Below, piece after piece: positions 1 to 6,385 of a stretch of 12,318 nucleotides of DNA (positions are counted from its first letter, which is position 1; every line of letters starts with the position of its first letter). The stretch covers positions 1 through 12,318 of the forward strand of contig JAUIFW010000021.1 of NCBI GenBank assembly GCA_030430105.1. The letters are read 5' to 3'. The position numbers were made by a program, and so were the translations under genes. The notes beneath the pieces are model-generated. The model searched no databases, was not told the origin of the DNA, and saw nothing but the letters and a program-made list of their open reading frames with translations. This stretch comes from a bacterium. GTDB taxonomy: Bacteria; Patescibacteria; Gracilibacteria; 1-14-2-50-48-13.

Positions 1-847
1 ATGCCAGTAGAGCTGCTTCTCCCTTGTCCCCATCCTTATCACCCGCTTGCCCTTCAGCCTTTGCCTTCGCTGCTCCACCAGTTCCGAGCTTGATAAGCTG
101 GCCAATAACCCAAAATGGAAATGCCACCACTTTGAGCCAAATAGGCATATGCATACTAAGCAGGATATACTTGGTCTGGTTTTTTCCTGCCCAAGCAAAT
201 TGTTTTGCTTGGATAGCCTTGTATACAGCTTCTCCTTCCTTAGACCACTTAGGGTTCTCTGGCTCCACAACAGTTTGCATCCAGATCCCCTCTCCTTCCT
301 GGAGCGTAGATATACTCGTCATCAGAGAACTGAGCGTATCGGTAAACTCCTTCCCCTCAGAATAATCCTTGAGAGAACGAAGAGGAAGAATATCTGGTTT
401 AGCGAGACCTAACATTACAGCATTCCCTCCCGTAGGGCTTGTGACAAAAGGTACGCGCTCCACCTCATTGAGCTCAATTTGCTTATAACGTCCCTTGAGA
501 TAATGCTCGATGGTATTCATGATAGCCCCCTCTTCTGCCCGTATGAAAAAGCGAATGGCACCTTTATTTGCAACGATTTCAAAACTCATGCGTGGCTGTC
601 CACGCCCCTCTTTCTTGTCTGCACGCTTAAGTTTTCTGTAGAGCGTAGAAAGACTTTGAAAAAGCTCTTCAATATCCTTGAAGTGGTTTTCTCCATGCTT
701 AGAGACCCTAACTTCTAGAATTTTGTAGGATTTCTTCGCTTCGAAGGCTTTCTGTACTTGTTTCTGCTTTGCCCCTAGGTAGACACTCAGAGCTGCGTAG
801 CTTCCAAGGCCTAGAATCACTAGGAGAAGAGCAAGTTCCATGCTCAT
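1..847 (-). CDS. N-terminal part of a membrane-anchored protein, candidate type IV secretion/TraD-like ATPase (partial)
   Basis: An open frame runs from ATG at 847 (MSMELALL) off the left edge with 282 codons visible; a second in-frame ATG lies at 841. The protein starts with one hydrophobic helix (about residues 4-26), so it is probably anchored with a short periplasmic or outer end. The segment that follows (ILEVRVSKHGEN, then MSFEIVANKGAIRFFIRAEE and a stretch ending YKQIELNEVE) resembles the N-terminal domain found in CPR proteins that continue into VirB4/TraD/HerA-type ATPase domains. A second hydrophobic stretch (PIWLKVVAFPFWVIGQLIKL) lies near residues 230-255, followed by a charged Ala/Gly/Lys/Asp linker. 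The ATPase domain itself would lie outside the window, so Walker motifs cannot be checked. No Shine-Dalgarno precedes either ATG; a GGGAG at 866-870 sits before an out-of-frame ATG at 860. It is divergent from the M16 gene. The frame is secure, the family only moderately so. Confidence 0.6.
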   Translation of the reverse strand, partial: MSMELALLLVILGLGSYAALSVYLGAKQKQVQKAFEAKKSYKILEVRVSKHGENHFKDIEELFQSLSTLYRKLKRADKKEGRGQPRMSFEIVANKGAIRFFIRAEEGAIMNTIEHYLKGRYKQIELNEVERVPFVTSPTGGNAVMLGLAKPDILPLRSLKDYSEGKEFTDTLSSLMTSISTLQEGEGIWMQTVVEPENPKWSKEGEAVYKAIQAKQFAWAGKNQTKYILLSMHMPIWLKVVAFPFWVIGQLIKLGTGGAAKAKAEGQAGDKDGDKGEAALLA

Positions 848-874
848 GTCTGTTTTGCATAATTTCTCCCTTCC

Positions 875-903
875 AGTATACCAGAGAAAAGACCCTTTGA
901 AAA
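875..903 (-). promoter_or_regulatory. Promoter for the leftward partial gene
   Basis: On the minus strand the hexamer TTTTCA (903-898) is followed after 17 bases by TATACT (880-875). The TATACT is preceded by TGG, giving an extended -10. Transcription would begin near 868, leaving a leader of about 21 nt before ATG 847. The geometry matches the other promoters in the window. This is a pattern call only. Confidence 0.55.
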
Positions 904-926
904 TGGAAAGAAGCGGCAATACCGCC

Positions 927-954
927 TTGAAAAAGGGGCAAAATACCGTATCCT
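927..954 (+). promoter_or_regulatory. Promoter for the M16 peptidase / glycosyltransferase operon
   Basis: TTGAAA (927-932) is followed after 16 bases by TATCCT (949-954), predicting a start near 961 and a leader of about 20 nt before ATG 981. A competing -10-like TATGAT lies at 964-969 but has no good -35 and would make the message nearly leaderless. The first option fits the leader length of the other genes better. It is back to back with the leftward promoter at 875-903. Confidence 0.4.
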
Positions 955-980
955 TGCTATCGATATGATTTGTTCCCTAT

Positions 981-2207
981 ATGCAGCATAGAACCCTAGA
1001 AAATGGACTACCACTTCTTCATATTCCAGGAAGTGGTGGAAGTATGACAATTATGCTGCTAGTTCGTGCAGGATCCCGCTTGGAAAGCCAAAATAACTCG
1101 GGTGTTGCACACTTTCTTGAACATATGTTTTTCAAGGGAGCAAAGGACTTCCCCACCCCCAAAAGCGTCTCGCTTGCCGTAGATGGCCTAGGAGGCATGA
1201 GCAACGCGTTTACGGGCAAGGAGTATGCAGGATACTATGTAAAAATTGCAAAAACCCACGCAAAAGAGGCCTTTCATGTGCTCTCTGACATGTTGCTCCA
1301 CAGTACATTCAAGGAAGAAGAGTTGGAGAAAGAGCGTGGTGTTATTATTGATCCGTCAACACAGGTGCTTTGGGACTTCGATAGGCTCATGTATGGGGAT
1401 CAGCCGCTAGGATGGGACGAGGGAGGAACAGAAGAAAGTGTGAAAGGGCTCAAGAGACAAGATCTCGTAGACTATCTCGAAGCGCACTATAGCCCAACCA
1501 ATAGTGTACTTGCGGTAGCAGGAGGTAGTACGGAGGAAGTGGAATCTTTGGCTACGGAATTTTTTGGTTCATACACAGGTACAAAGGAGGGGGCCAAGGC
1601 TGTGTTTGACGAATCGCTACTCGCGACGGAGCGATTACATGTGAGACACAAGGATACGAAGCAGTGTCATGTAGTACTCGGCGTTCCTGGGCTGTCATAT
1701 ATGGACGAGCGCTTTGCTGCGATGAAGGTACTTGGAACTGCACTGGGTGGAAATAGTTCGAGTCACCTCTTTCAGAGGCTCAGAGAAGAGCTCGGGCTTT
1801 GTTACTACGTAGGTGCTGGGGCAAGAAGCTATGCGGAAACTGGGCATCTTCTCTACCGTGCTGGAGTGCAGATGGAAACCTTAGAGCAGGCTATGCAGGA
1901 AATCACAGGAATACATCAGGCACTCCCCTCTATCCTCTCACAGGATGATATAGAGCATGCGAAAACGTATCTCTCAGGTACGCACGTATTGCGCATGGAA
2001 GATACGGAGGATCAAGCCTACATGGCTGCAAAGAGCTATCTTCTTGAAGGAAAGCTACGCACTTCGAAAGACTATCTTCAAGAGATAGATAGCGTAGATT
2101 TCGCACAGGTACAAGCGCTTGCAGAGGAGCTTTCCAAGAAACCGTTGATGGCATCTGGTATTGGTCCAAGAGAGCGACTTTCAGTCCTTGACCCTATGTT
2201 CTCATGA
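981..2207 (+). CDS. M16B family zinc peptidase homologue, probable zinc-ligand deletion
   Basis: This 408-residue protein is a member of the M16 (pitrilysin/processing-peptidase) family, subfamily B, by its inverted zinc motif HFLEH (His44, Glu47, His48), the following GGMSNAFTGKEYAGYY strand, and a second homologous half with RLREELGLCYYV, which carries the conserved Arg and Tyr of the inactive-side domain. Family members cut short peptides inside a closed two-domain chamber; there is no signal peptide, so it should be cytoplasmic. The third zinc ligand is a Glu in a VxxEEIxMYED segment about 76 residues after the last His. Here KERGVII runs straight into DPSTQV, and the distance from the VII to the YGD motif is eight residues shorter than in Bacillus YmxG-type homologues. 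The ligand thus appears deleted in frame, although Asp124 stands near its place. The start ATG gives the usual N-terminus (x-x-LxNGL). The stop overlaps the next gene in ATGA, suggesting translational coupling. Confidence 0.88.
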   Translation: MQHRTLENGLPLLHIPGSGGSMTIMLLVRAGSRLESQNNSGVAHFLEHMFFKGAKDFPTPKSVSLAVDGLGGMSNAFTGKEYAGYYVKIAKTHAKEAFHVLSDMLLHSTFKEEELEKERGVIIDPSTQVLWDFDRLMYGDQPLGWDEGGTEESVKGLKRQDLVDYLEAHYSPTNSVLAVAGGSTEEVESLATEFFGSYTGTKEGAKAVFDESLLATERLHVRHKDTKQCHVVLGVPGLSYMDERFAAMKVLGTALGGNSSSHLFQRLREELGLCYYVGAGARSYAETGHLLYRAGVQMETLEQAMQEITGIHQALPSILSQDDIEHAKTYLSGTHVLRMEDTEDQAYMAAKSYLLEGKLRTSKDYLQEIDSVDFAQVQALAEELSKKPLMASGIGPRERLSVLDPMFS

Positions 2208-3358
2208 AGCTCTGTATAATCGATCAAGGTGAGGTAATGGGAGGAGCAGAGCTCTTTACAATCGATCTTCTTCGATACACCTCCAAGAGCAGGGTCACCT
2301 TTCATGTGCTTCACGATAAGGAGGCGCAGCATTCGTATTTGAAGGAGCTGGATGATATTCCCTTTGTAAAACATGCGGGTATAAGCCTTCCTTCGATGAA
2401 CCCAGGGAGAATTCTCTCCTATGGACGTGCATATATGGCAAGCAAGCAGATTGCATCCTATTGTAAAAAACACACGATCGATTGCATCCAATCCAACACG
2501 GTACGTTCTCATGTGATCTCGAGCATCGCGGCGGAAAAAACAGGAATTCCCCTCGTATGGGTACTACACGATTTTACCTTCCCAAAGAAATATTTGAGAA
2601 GGTTTGCCCACGTCCCTCAGTTCATTGTTTGTGTTTCGGAGGCGGTAAGGCAGTTTGTTCTGGATGAGGTCCCAGGGATTGACGCAAAGAAGGTGGTGGT
2701 TATCCCCAATGGCGTGCAAACGGAGAAGGTGCGTAAAAGCAAGCCACTTGAAATCCATGAGGACGTAGATGGTACCCCCTTCTCTTTCAAGGAGGGAGTG
2801 CGGTATATTGGATTGATAGGCAGAATCGATACGTGGAAGGGACAGGATATTTTCTTGAAGGCTATTCGAATCTTGCAAAAGGAATACCCACAACATAAGG
2901 ATGTTGAGTACCTCATTATAGGAGATACGACGACCACTTCAGAGGAGCGCATTGCCTTTGGAGAGCAAATCAAGGCATATGTGAGGGATAATAATCTCGA
3001 CATGGTGCACTTTCTAGGAAGGCAGCCTTGCTACGAGGTGCTGCATAGACTCTTTGCATTGGTACATGCATCTACGGAGCCAGAGCCCTTTGGACGTACG
3101 ATTATTGAGGCGTTTGCTGCAGGTGTGCCTGTCATTGCGTCGAAGCTAGGTGCTCCAGAACATATAATTTCCTATGGACAGACTGGACTCCTCTTTGAAC
3201 CTAGAAATCCACAGGATTTGGCACAGAAAATTTCCATTCTTCTAGAGGACAACCACTTAGTGGAGACACTCCGTATGCAGGCGAGCAAAGAGGTACGAGC
3301 TAAGTACCATATGGAGAAGGTGGTTGAGGCATTTGGAGACCTGTGGTCTCGTATATAA
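2204..3358 (+). CDS. GT4 family glycosyltransferase (GT-B fold)
   Basis: This 384-residue protein is a retaining glycosyltransferase of family GT4. It starts MKLCIIDQGEVMGGAELFTIDLL, where the Gly-Gly-Ala-Glu stretch (residues 13-16) is the usual N-terminal acceptor-side loop. The mid-protein segment VCVSEAVRQFV followed by VVVIPNGV is the typical linker region between the two Rossmann domains. The C-terminal nucleotide-sugar domain carries the EX7E motif (Glu294-Pro-Phe-Gly-Arg...Glu302) followed by AFAAGVPVIASKLGAPEHI. It probably transfers a hexose from a nucleotide sugar to a cell-surface polysaccharide, glycolipid or protein glycan; donor and acceptor cannot be read from sequence. There is no signal peptide or membrane helix. 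Its ATG overlaps the M16 stop by four bases, so both genes form one operon that ends at the terminator 20 bases downstream. No other glycan genes adjoin it in this operon. Confidence 0.9.
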   Translation: MKLCIIDQGEVMGGAELFTIDLLRYTSKSRVTFHVLHDKEAQHSYLKELDDIPFVKHAGISLPSMNPGRILSYGRAYMASKQIASYCKKHTIDCIQSNTVRSHVISSIAAEKTGIPLVWVLHDFTFPKKYLRRFAHVPQFIVCVSEAVRQFVLDEVPGIDAKKVVVIPNGVQTEKVRKSKPLEIHEDVDGTPFSFKEGVRYIGLIGRIDTWKGQDIFLKAIRILQKEYPQHKDVEYLIIGDTTTTSEERIAFGEQIKAYVRDNNLDMVHFLGRQPCYEVLHRLFALVHASTEPEPFGRTIIEAFAAGVPVIASKLGAPEHIISYGQTGLLFEPRNPQDLAQKISILLEDNHLVETLRMQASKEVRAKYHMEKVVEAFGDLWSRI

Positions 3359-3378
3359 ACGGGACGTAAAATGTTCAT

Positions 3379-3404
3379 AAACCCAGCAAAAAAGCGGGTT
3401 TTTT
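3379..3404 (+). terminator. Intrinsic terminator after the M16/glycosyltransferase operon
   Basis: AAACCC (3379-3384) pairs with GGGTTT (3396-3401), extended by GC/GC across a bulged A (3385), with an all-A loop and a run of six T at 3399-3404. An alternative fold pairs GCAAAAAA (3386-3393) with TTTTTTGC (3399-3406) around the loop GCGGG. Either form would end transcription about 20-45 bases after the stop codon, just before the HU promoter. Confidence 0.7.
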
Positions 3405-3445
3405 GCATGTTTTCGCTTGCAGTAGGAAAATACACTTCCTATACT
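3402..3445 (+). promoter_or_regulatory. HU promoter with upstream element
   Basis: TTGCAG (3417-3422) and TATACT (3440-3445) are separated by exactly 17 bases, giving a strong sigma-70-type promoter with a predicted start near 3452 and a leader of about 25 nt. Directly upstream lies TTTGCATG (3402-3409) and TTTCGC (3411-3416), and TAGGA follows the -35 (3423-3427). The same words in the same order surround the gyrA -35, which suggests a shared regulator or shared promoter class. Confidence 0.72.
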
Positions 3446-3476
3446 TCTAGTGCTTTATCTCAATTACCTATCGCCT

Positions 3477-3752
3477 ATGACAAAGCAAGATCTTATTGCA
3501 AACATTGCAGACAACGCTGGTCTTACAAAGAAGCAGGCTGCTGAAATGTTAGAGGCATTCATGGACTCTATCACTAAGGCTCTTCAGTCTGGTGACACTG
3601 TAACTCTTACAGGCTTCGGAACATTTAAGGTTACTCACCGAGCAGCTCGCCCAGGTGTAAACCCACGAAACCCTAGCGAGAGAATCCAGATTCCTGCTAC
3701 AAACGTACCGTCTTTCAAGGCTGGTAAGAAGCTACGCGAGGCTGTTAAGTAG
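3477..3752 (+). CDS. hup: DNA-binding protein HU
   Basis: This 91-residue protein is a bacterial HU-family nucleoid protein. The N-terminal helices (MTKQDLIANIADNAGLTKKQAAEMLEAF in two adjoining stretches) form the dimer core, GFGTFKV is the conserved turn, and the arm HRAARPGVNPRNPSERIQIPA carries the basic residues and the Asn-Pro pair that inserts into the minor groove and bends DNA. It ends KAGKKLREAVK as in typical HU. Length is normal for the family. ATG 3477 is chosen because it gives the canonical N-terminus; a GTG in frame at 3450 lies at the predicted transcription start and cannot be used. The gene is monocistronic, with its own promoter and a strong terminator. No Shine-Dalgarno is visible. 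HU is likely abundant and binds DNA without strict sequence preference. The exact paralogue (HU versus an IHF-like form) cannot be fixed, but HU is much the better fit. Confidence 0.96.
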   Translation: MTKQDLIANIADNAGLTKKQAAEMLEAFMDSITKALQSGDTVTLTGFGTFKVTHRAARPGVNPRNPSERIQIPATNVPSFKAGKKLREAVK

Positions 3753-3792
3753 TCGCGAAGCATGCGTTTCGTTGCCTCGGCAACAAGCAAAC

Positions 3793-3820
3793 AAAAGCCC
3801 CAAGATTTCTTGGGGCTTTT
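3793..3820. terminator. Bidirectional intrinsic terminator between HU and the proline-rich gene
   Basis: AAAAGCCCCAAG (3793-3804) and CTTGGGGCTTTT (3809-3820) form a perfect 12-bp stem around the loop ATTT. Because both outer arms are A/T runs, the stem followed by U residues forms on either strand, so it can end HU transcripts from the left and the convergent gene's transcripts from the right. A further short dyad (GTTGCC/GGCAAC, 3771-3784) lies just upstream. Confidence 0.9.
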
Positions 3821-3860
3821 GGTATACCTGACATATAGAAGCTAAAGCTTGGGAATCTCC

Positions 3861-5039
3861 CTATGCTGCAAAGAAGTCTCCTCCCTGCATGGGTTTCTGC
3901 TCCTCTTCCCTCTTGGGTTCATGCATTGGCTTTTTAGGCTTTCGCTCATGCTTTCTCTGCTGCTCCTTATGGGAATCATGCGTCTTCTGTGTTTCATCCA
4001 TACCCTGATCCTTATGATTTGAGGCCTCTTTCTTCGACGAAGTCAAAGAATTCCCTACCCCAAGCATGGCAGCAAGTTCAGCAACAAGCTTCTTGTGCTC
4101 ATCTTCCTTTTTCTGGAAACTCATACGAAGCTCCTTCTTTTCTCGCTCGAGAGAAGCAAGGACTTCACGATGTCTCTCATGCTCTTCGTGTATTTCTTCG
4201 TTGATATAATCAAGATCCTTATGGAACTGATCTTCTTCTTGCTTTACCTTATCGCGGTATGACCGAAGCATATCCGTTGCGTCAGCACCATCATCCATAG
4301 AGATTTTTGGTGAAACGGGAGCAGGCGCAGGTGCAGGCTTTGGCTGCGAAACAGGCATAGGAGCCTTGGCTGGTGTTTCCATATGCTGTGGCTTTTTCTT
4401 CTTCTTTCGCTTCTTCTTCTTTTGGTTATTAGATGAAGAGTTATTTGAAGCACTCGATGCTTCAAATGGATCTGCAAAAGGGTCAAAATCAACATTTCCT
4501 TCGGATGCAGATGGATCCTCCGCAAAGGAATCAAAGGCTGAGTCCTCTACCTGCATAGGAGTAGCGTCCATAAGTGGCTTTGCAGGCGCTTCTGGTTTCG
4601 CCGCAGGAGTTTGCTCCCATGGAGCGAGTGTAGCTTCTTTTGCCGGAGCATCCATGGCAGGCGCTTCTTCAGGTGTTACCGTTGCCTCTGGCGTTGGAAC
4701 TGGTTCAGGTGTTGGCATTGGCTCAGGAGTAGGTACAGGCGCGGGTGTCTCCGTAGCTGCAGGGGTTTCAGGTAGAGGCGTTGGAGCTGGTGGCTGCATT
4801 TGATCATTCAAATCTCCAGCCTCAGCAGCAGGAACAGGTTGAGTTTCCGTATCCGCTTTTGGAACAGGGTTAAAATTCAGCCAAGGTGGTGCAGTGTATC
4901 CGCTATCTTGCGTACCTGCTCCCTGCCCTCCGTTGGTGCCTGCACCTGCGTTTCCCGCAGCTTGCTGGCCGTTATTGGAAGATGCGGGGTTCCCTTGGTT
5001 CCCTGCTTGCTGTTGATTGTTGTCTTGTGTTGGATCCAT
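3861..5039 (-). CDS. Proline-rich, lysine-rich low-complexity protein with a coiled coil, function unknown
   Basis: I do not recognise this 392-residue protein. From ATG 5039 it shows, in order: a Gln/Asn/Gly/Ala-rich tail (1-45); a short aromatic motif APPWLNFNPVP (50-60); a Pro/Thr/Glu region with PTPEP-type repeats (about 83-130); a second Trp motif LAPWEQTP (138-145); an acidic part with repeated Asp-Phe motifs such as FDPFADPF (about 166-195); a block of eleven Lys/Arg (207-216, plus neighbours); a Pro/Ala linker; a charged helix with heptad-like spacing that looks like a coiled coil (about 255-328); and a Lys/Glu/His/Gln-rich tail ending GGDFFAA. There is no signal peptide or membrane helix, so it should be cytoplasmic and mostly disordered. 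The start is fixed by the promoter: an in-frame TTG at 5096 is really its -35. It is convergent with HU and divergent from tilS. The basic block could bind nucleic acid or membrane phosphates, and the coiled coil could drive oligomerisation; both are inference. Confidence 0.8.
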   Translation of the reverse strand: MDPTQDNNQQQAGNQGNPASSNNGQQAAGNAGAGTNGGQGAGTQDSGYTAPPWLNFNPVPKADTETQPVPAAEAGDLNDQMQPPAPTPLPETPAATETPAPVPTPEPMPTPEPVPTPEATVTPEEAPAMDAPAKEATLAPWEQTPAAKPEAPAKPLMDATPMQVEDSAFDSFAEDPSASEGNVDFDPFADPFEASSASNNSSSNNQKKKKRKKKKKPQHMETPAKAPMPVSQPKPAPAPAPVSPKISMDDGADATDMLRSYRDKVKQEEDQFHKDLDYINEEIHEEHERHREVLASLEREKKELRMSFQKKEDEHKKLVAELAAMLGVGNSLTSSKKEASNHKDQGMDETQKTHDSHKEQQRKHERKPKKPMHEPKREEEQKPMQGGDFFAA

Positions 5040-5068
5040 TTGCCAAGTAAGAAGGATATATCTATATA
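5040..5068 (+). promoter_or_regulatory. Promoter for tilS and the second glycosyltransferase
   Basis: TTGCCA (5040-5045) is followed after 17 bases by TATATA (5063-5068); TATATT at 5065-5070 with 19-base spacing is an alternative register. The start would be near 5075, about 21 nt before ATG 5096. The element begins one base from the start codon of the divergent gene, so the 56-bp gap holds both promoters. Confidence 0.5.
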
Positions 5069-5096
5069 TTCTACCATGGATATCATATATTTGCAA
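5068..5096 (-). promoter_or_regulatory. Promoter for the proline-rich protein gene
   Basis: On the minus strand TTGCAA (5096-5091) is followed after 17 bases by TAGAAT (5073-5068), one base from TATAAT. Transcription would start near 5061, about 22 nt before ATG 5039. The -35 overlaps the first base of the tilS start codon on the other strand and the -10 lies next to the tilS -10, so the two promoters should exclude each other. Confidence 0.6.
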
Positions 5097-6385
5097 TGAT
5101 TCTAGGCGCAGCGAAGTATACCGTAGAGCAGCATATTCCCAAAAAAGAAAGCCCTATTCTTTGCGCTGTTTCTGGTGGCGTAGATTCTGTGGTGTTGCTC
5201 CATGTGATGCATGCGCTTGGGTATACGAATTGCACCGTGTTTCACCTCAATCATAAGCTTCGAGAGGCAGCCGCAGATGATGCAACATTTGTTGAACATC
5301 TAGCGAAAACCTACGGATATGGCTTCCTAGGCAGAGCAGAAGATATAGAGGGTCTTGCAGCGTCGCAGGGGTATTCTATTGAGCAGGCAGGAAGAGTTGC
5401 AAGGTACAGAGTAATGGAAGACTGGGCCACTTCTACGCCAGGCGGAATAGTGCTTACAGCACATCATCAAGATGATCAGCTAGAAACGATTTTGATGCAT
5501 AAGAAACGAGGTGCAGGCCTCTTTGGCATGGCAGGAATGCAAACCTTCTGCCCTAAGCGCAGACTCCTTCGCCCACTCTTGGGTCTAGCTAAGGAAGAAA
5601 TTCTACGTTATGCCACAAATCACGCGCTATCCTGGCGAGAGGATGAGAGCAATATGGAAAAGAAGTTTGAAAGAAATAGGGTGAGAATTAATGTACTTCC
5701 CTCAATGTCCAAGGGGGAAAAAAAGCGGCTTCTCCGAGAGGCGAAAGAAGCAAGAGAGAAGCTGGAGGAACTGTCACATACATGTGAACATATTTTGGGC
5801 ATGGACTGGATAGAGCGTAGAAACTGGTCAAGGAAACACTGGAGCGCCCTATCGAATGAGTTGCTTGCACACGCGCTGATCCTCTTGATCCGTCATATTG
5901 ATCCTGCCTTTCATTACACGAAGGCTCACATTCTTACACTCCAGAACGCATTCCAGTCAGTTGAGAGTGGCAGTATTATGCAAATAACGGGAAGAAAGCA
6001 CCTACTGATAAATAAAACAACCATTGTTCTAGAGGATCAAGAAGGGGCTGGAACTCCGTCAAACCAAGGGGTATCAAACCGTACACCTGATCAGGAGTAC
6101 CAATACCAGGAGCTCAAGCTTCCTGATCTTAGCTCCCTCCCTCCCCTAGAGAAAAGGAACCTTATGCCAGGAGACCGCATTATCTACTTCAAAGATAGAA
6201 TAAAGCTCCATCAAAAGCCCAAAAAGTTCATCAGCACCCTCGATATCCATCCCGTAGAGAGACCATATATTGAAGTACTGGCTGCTGTGAATACAAAGGA
6301 GGTATATGCCTTGTTGTACCCGGTATACGCAAGTAAGCTATCCATAGATTTTTCACCATACCTCAGTGCCAACCTTGAAATGTAA
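5096..6385 (+). CDS. tilS: tRNA(Ile)-lysidine synthase
   Basis: This 429-residue protein is TilS, which uses ATP and lysine to convert C34 of tRNA-Ile(CAU) to lysidine so that it reads AUA as isoleucine; it is normally essential and cytoplasmic. The N-terminal PP-loop domain shows SGGVDS (residues 26-31), HLNHKLR (50-56), EQAGRVARYRVME (96-108), HHQDDQLET (123-131), RGAGLFGMAGM (138-148), LLRPLL (157-162), DESN (183-186) and RNRVRINVLP (193-202), all diagnostic. The middle domain continues with a helical part and a strand region ending in GRKHLLINK. The C-terminal part has RNLMPGDRI and KKFISTLDIHPVERP, matching the TilS C-terminal substrate-binding domain. Length is in the usual range for two-C-terminal-domain forms. 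ATG 5096 fits the promoter about 21 nt upstream, without a Shine-Dalgarno. Its 3' end overlaps the following glycosyltransferase gene, so the two are probably co-transcribed. Confidence 0.95.
   Translation: MILGAAKYTVEQHIPKKESPILCAVSGGVDSVVLLHVMHALGYTNCTVFHLNHKLREAAADDATFVEHLAKTYGYGFLGRAEDIEGLAASQGYSIEQAGRVARYRVMEDWATSTPGGIVLTAHHQDDQLETILMHKKRGAGLFGMAGMQTFCPKRRLLRPLLGLAKEEILRYATNHALSWREDESNMEKKFERNRVRINVLPSMSKGEKKRLLREAKEAREKLEELSHTCEHILGMDWIERRNWSRKHWSALSNELLAHALILLIRHIDPAFHYTKAHILTLQNAFQSVESGSIMQITGRKHLLINKTTIVLEDQEGAGTPSNQGVSNRTPDQEYQYQELKLPDLSSLPPLEKRNLMPGDRIIYFKDRIKLHQKPKKFISTLDIHPVERPYIEVLAAVNTKEVYALLYPVYASKLSIDFSPYLSANLEM

Noticed and set aside
24..718. Several plus-strand open frames of 79-121 residues near the left end.
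   Set aside because: They lie antisense to the continuous 282-codon minus frame, which has recognisable protein features and a promoter.
2205..2207. Alternative genetic code in which TGA encodes Gly, as in Gracilibacteria.
   Set aside because: TGA is absent inside all long frames, including 589 codons of gyrA, and it ends the M16 gene at a normal ATGA overlap.
3450..3476. GTG start for HU at 3450, adding nine residues.
   Set aside because: It coincides with the predicted transcription start and precedes the canonical HU N-terminus at ATG 3477.
3821..3828. Palindrome GGTATACC beside the HU terminator as a possible promoter -10.
   Set aside because: There is no -35 at a suitable distance and no gene start follows on either strand.
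4366..4803. 145-residue plus-strand open frame rich in Ala, Gly, Ser and Val.
   Set aside because: It is the antisense shadow of the PTPEP and Lys-rich coding sequence, with low-complexity composition and no promoter.
5040..5096. TTG start at 5096 for the low-complexity gene, adding 19 residues.
   Set aside because: The TTG is the first half of a TTGCAA -35 with a well-spaced TAGAAT; the added residues would be promoter DNA.
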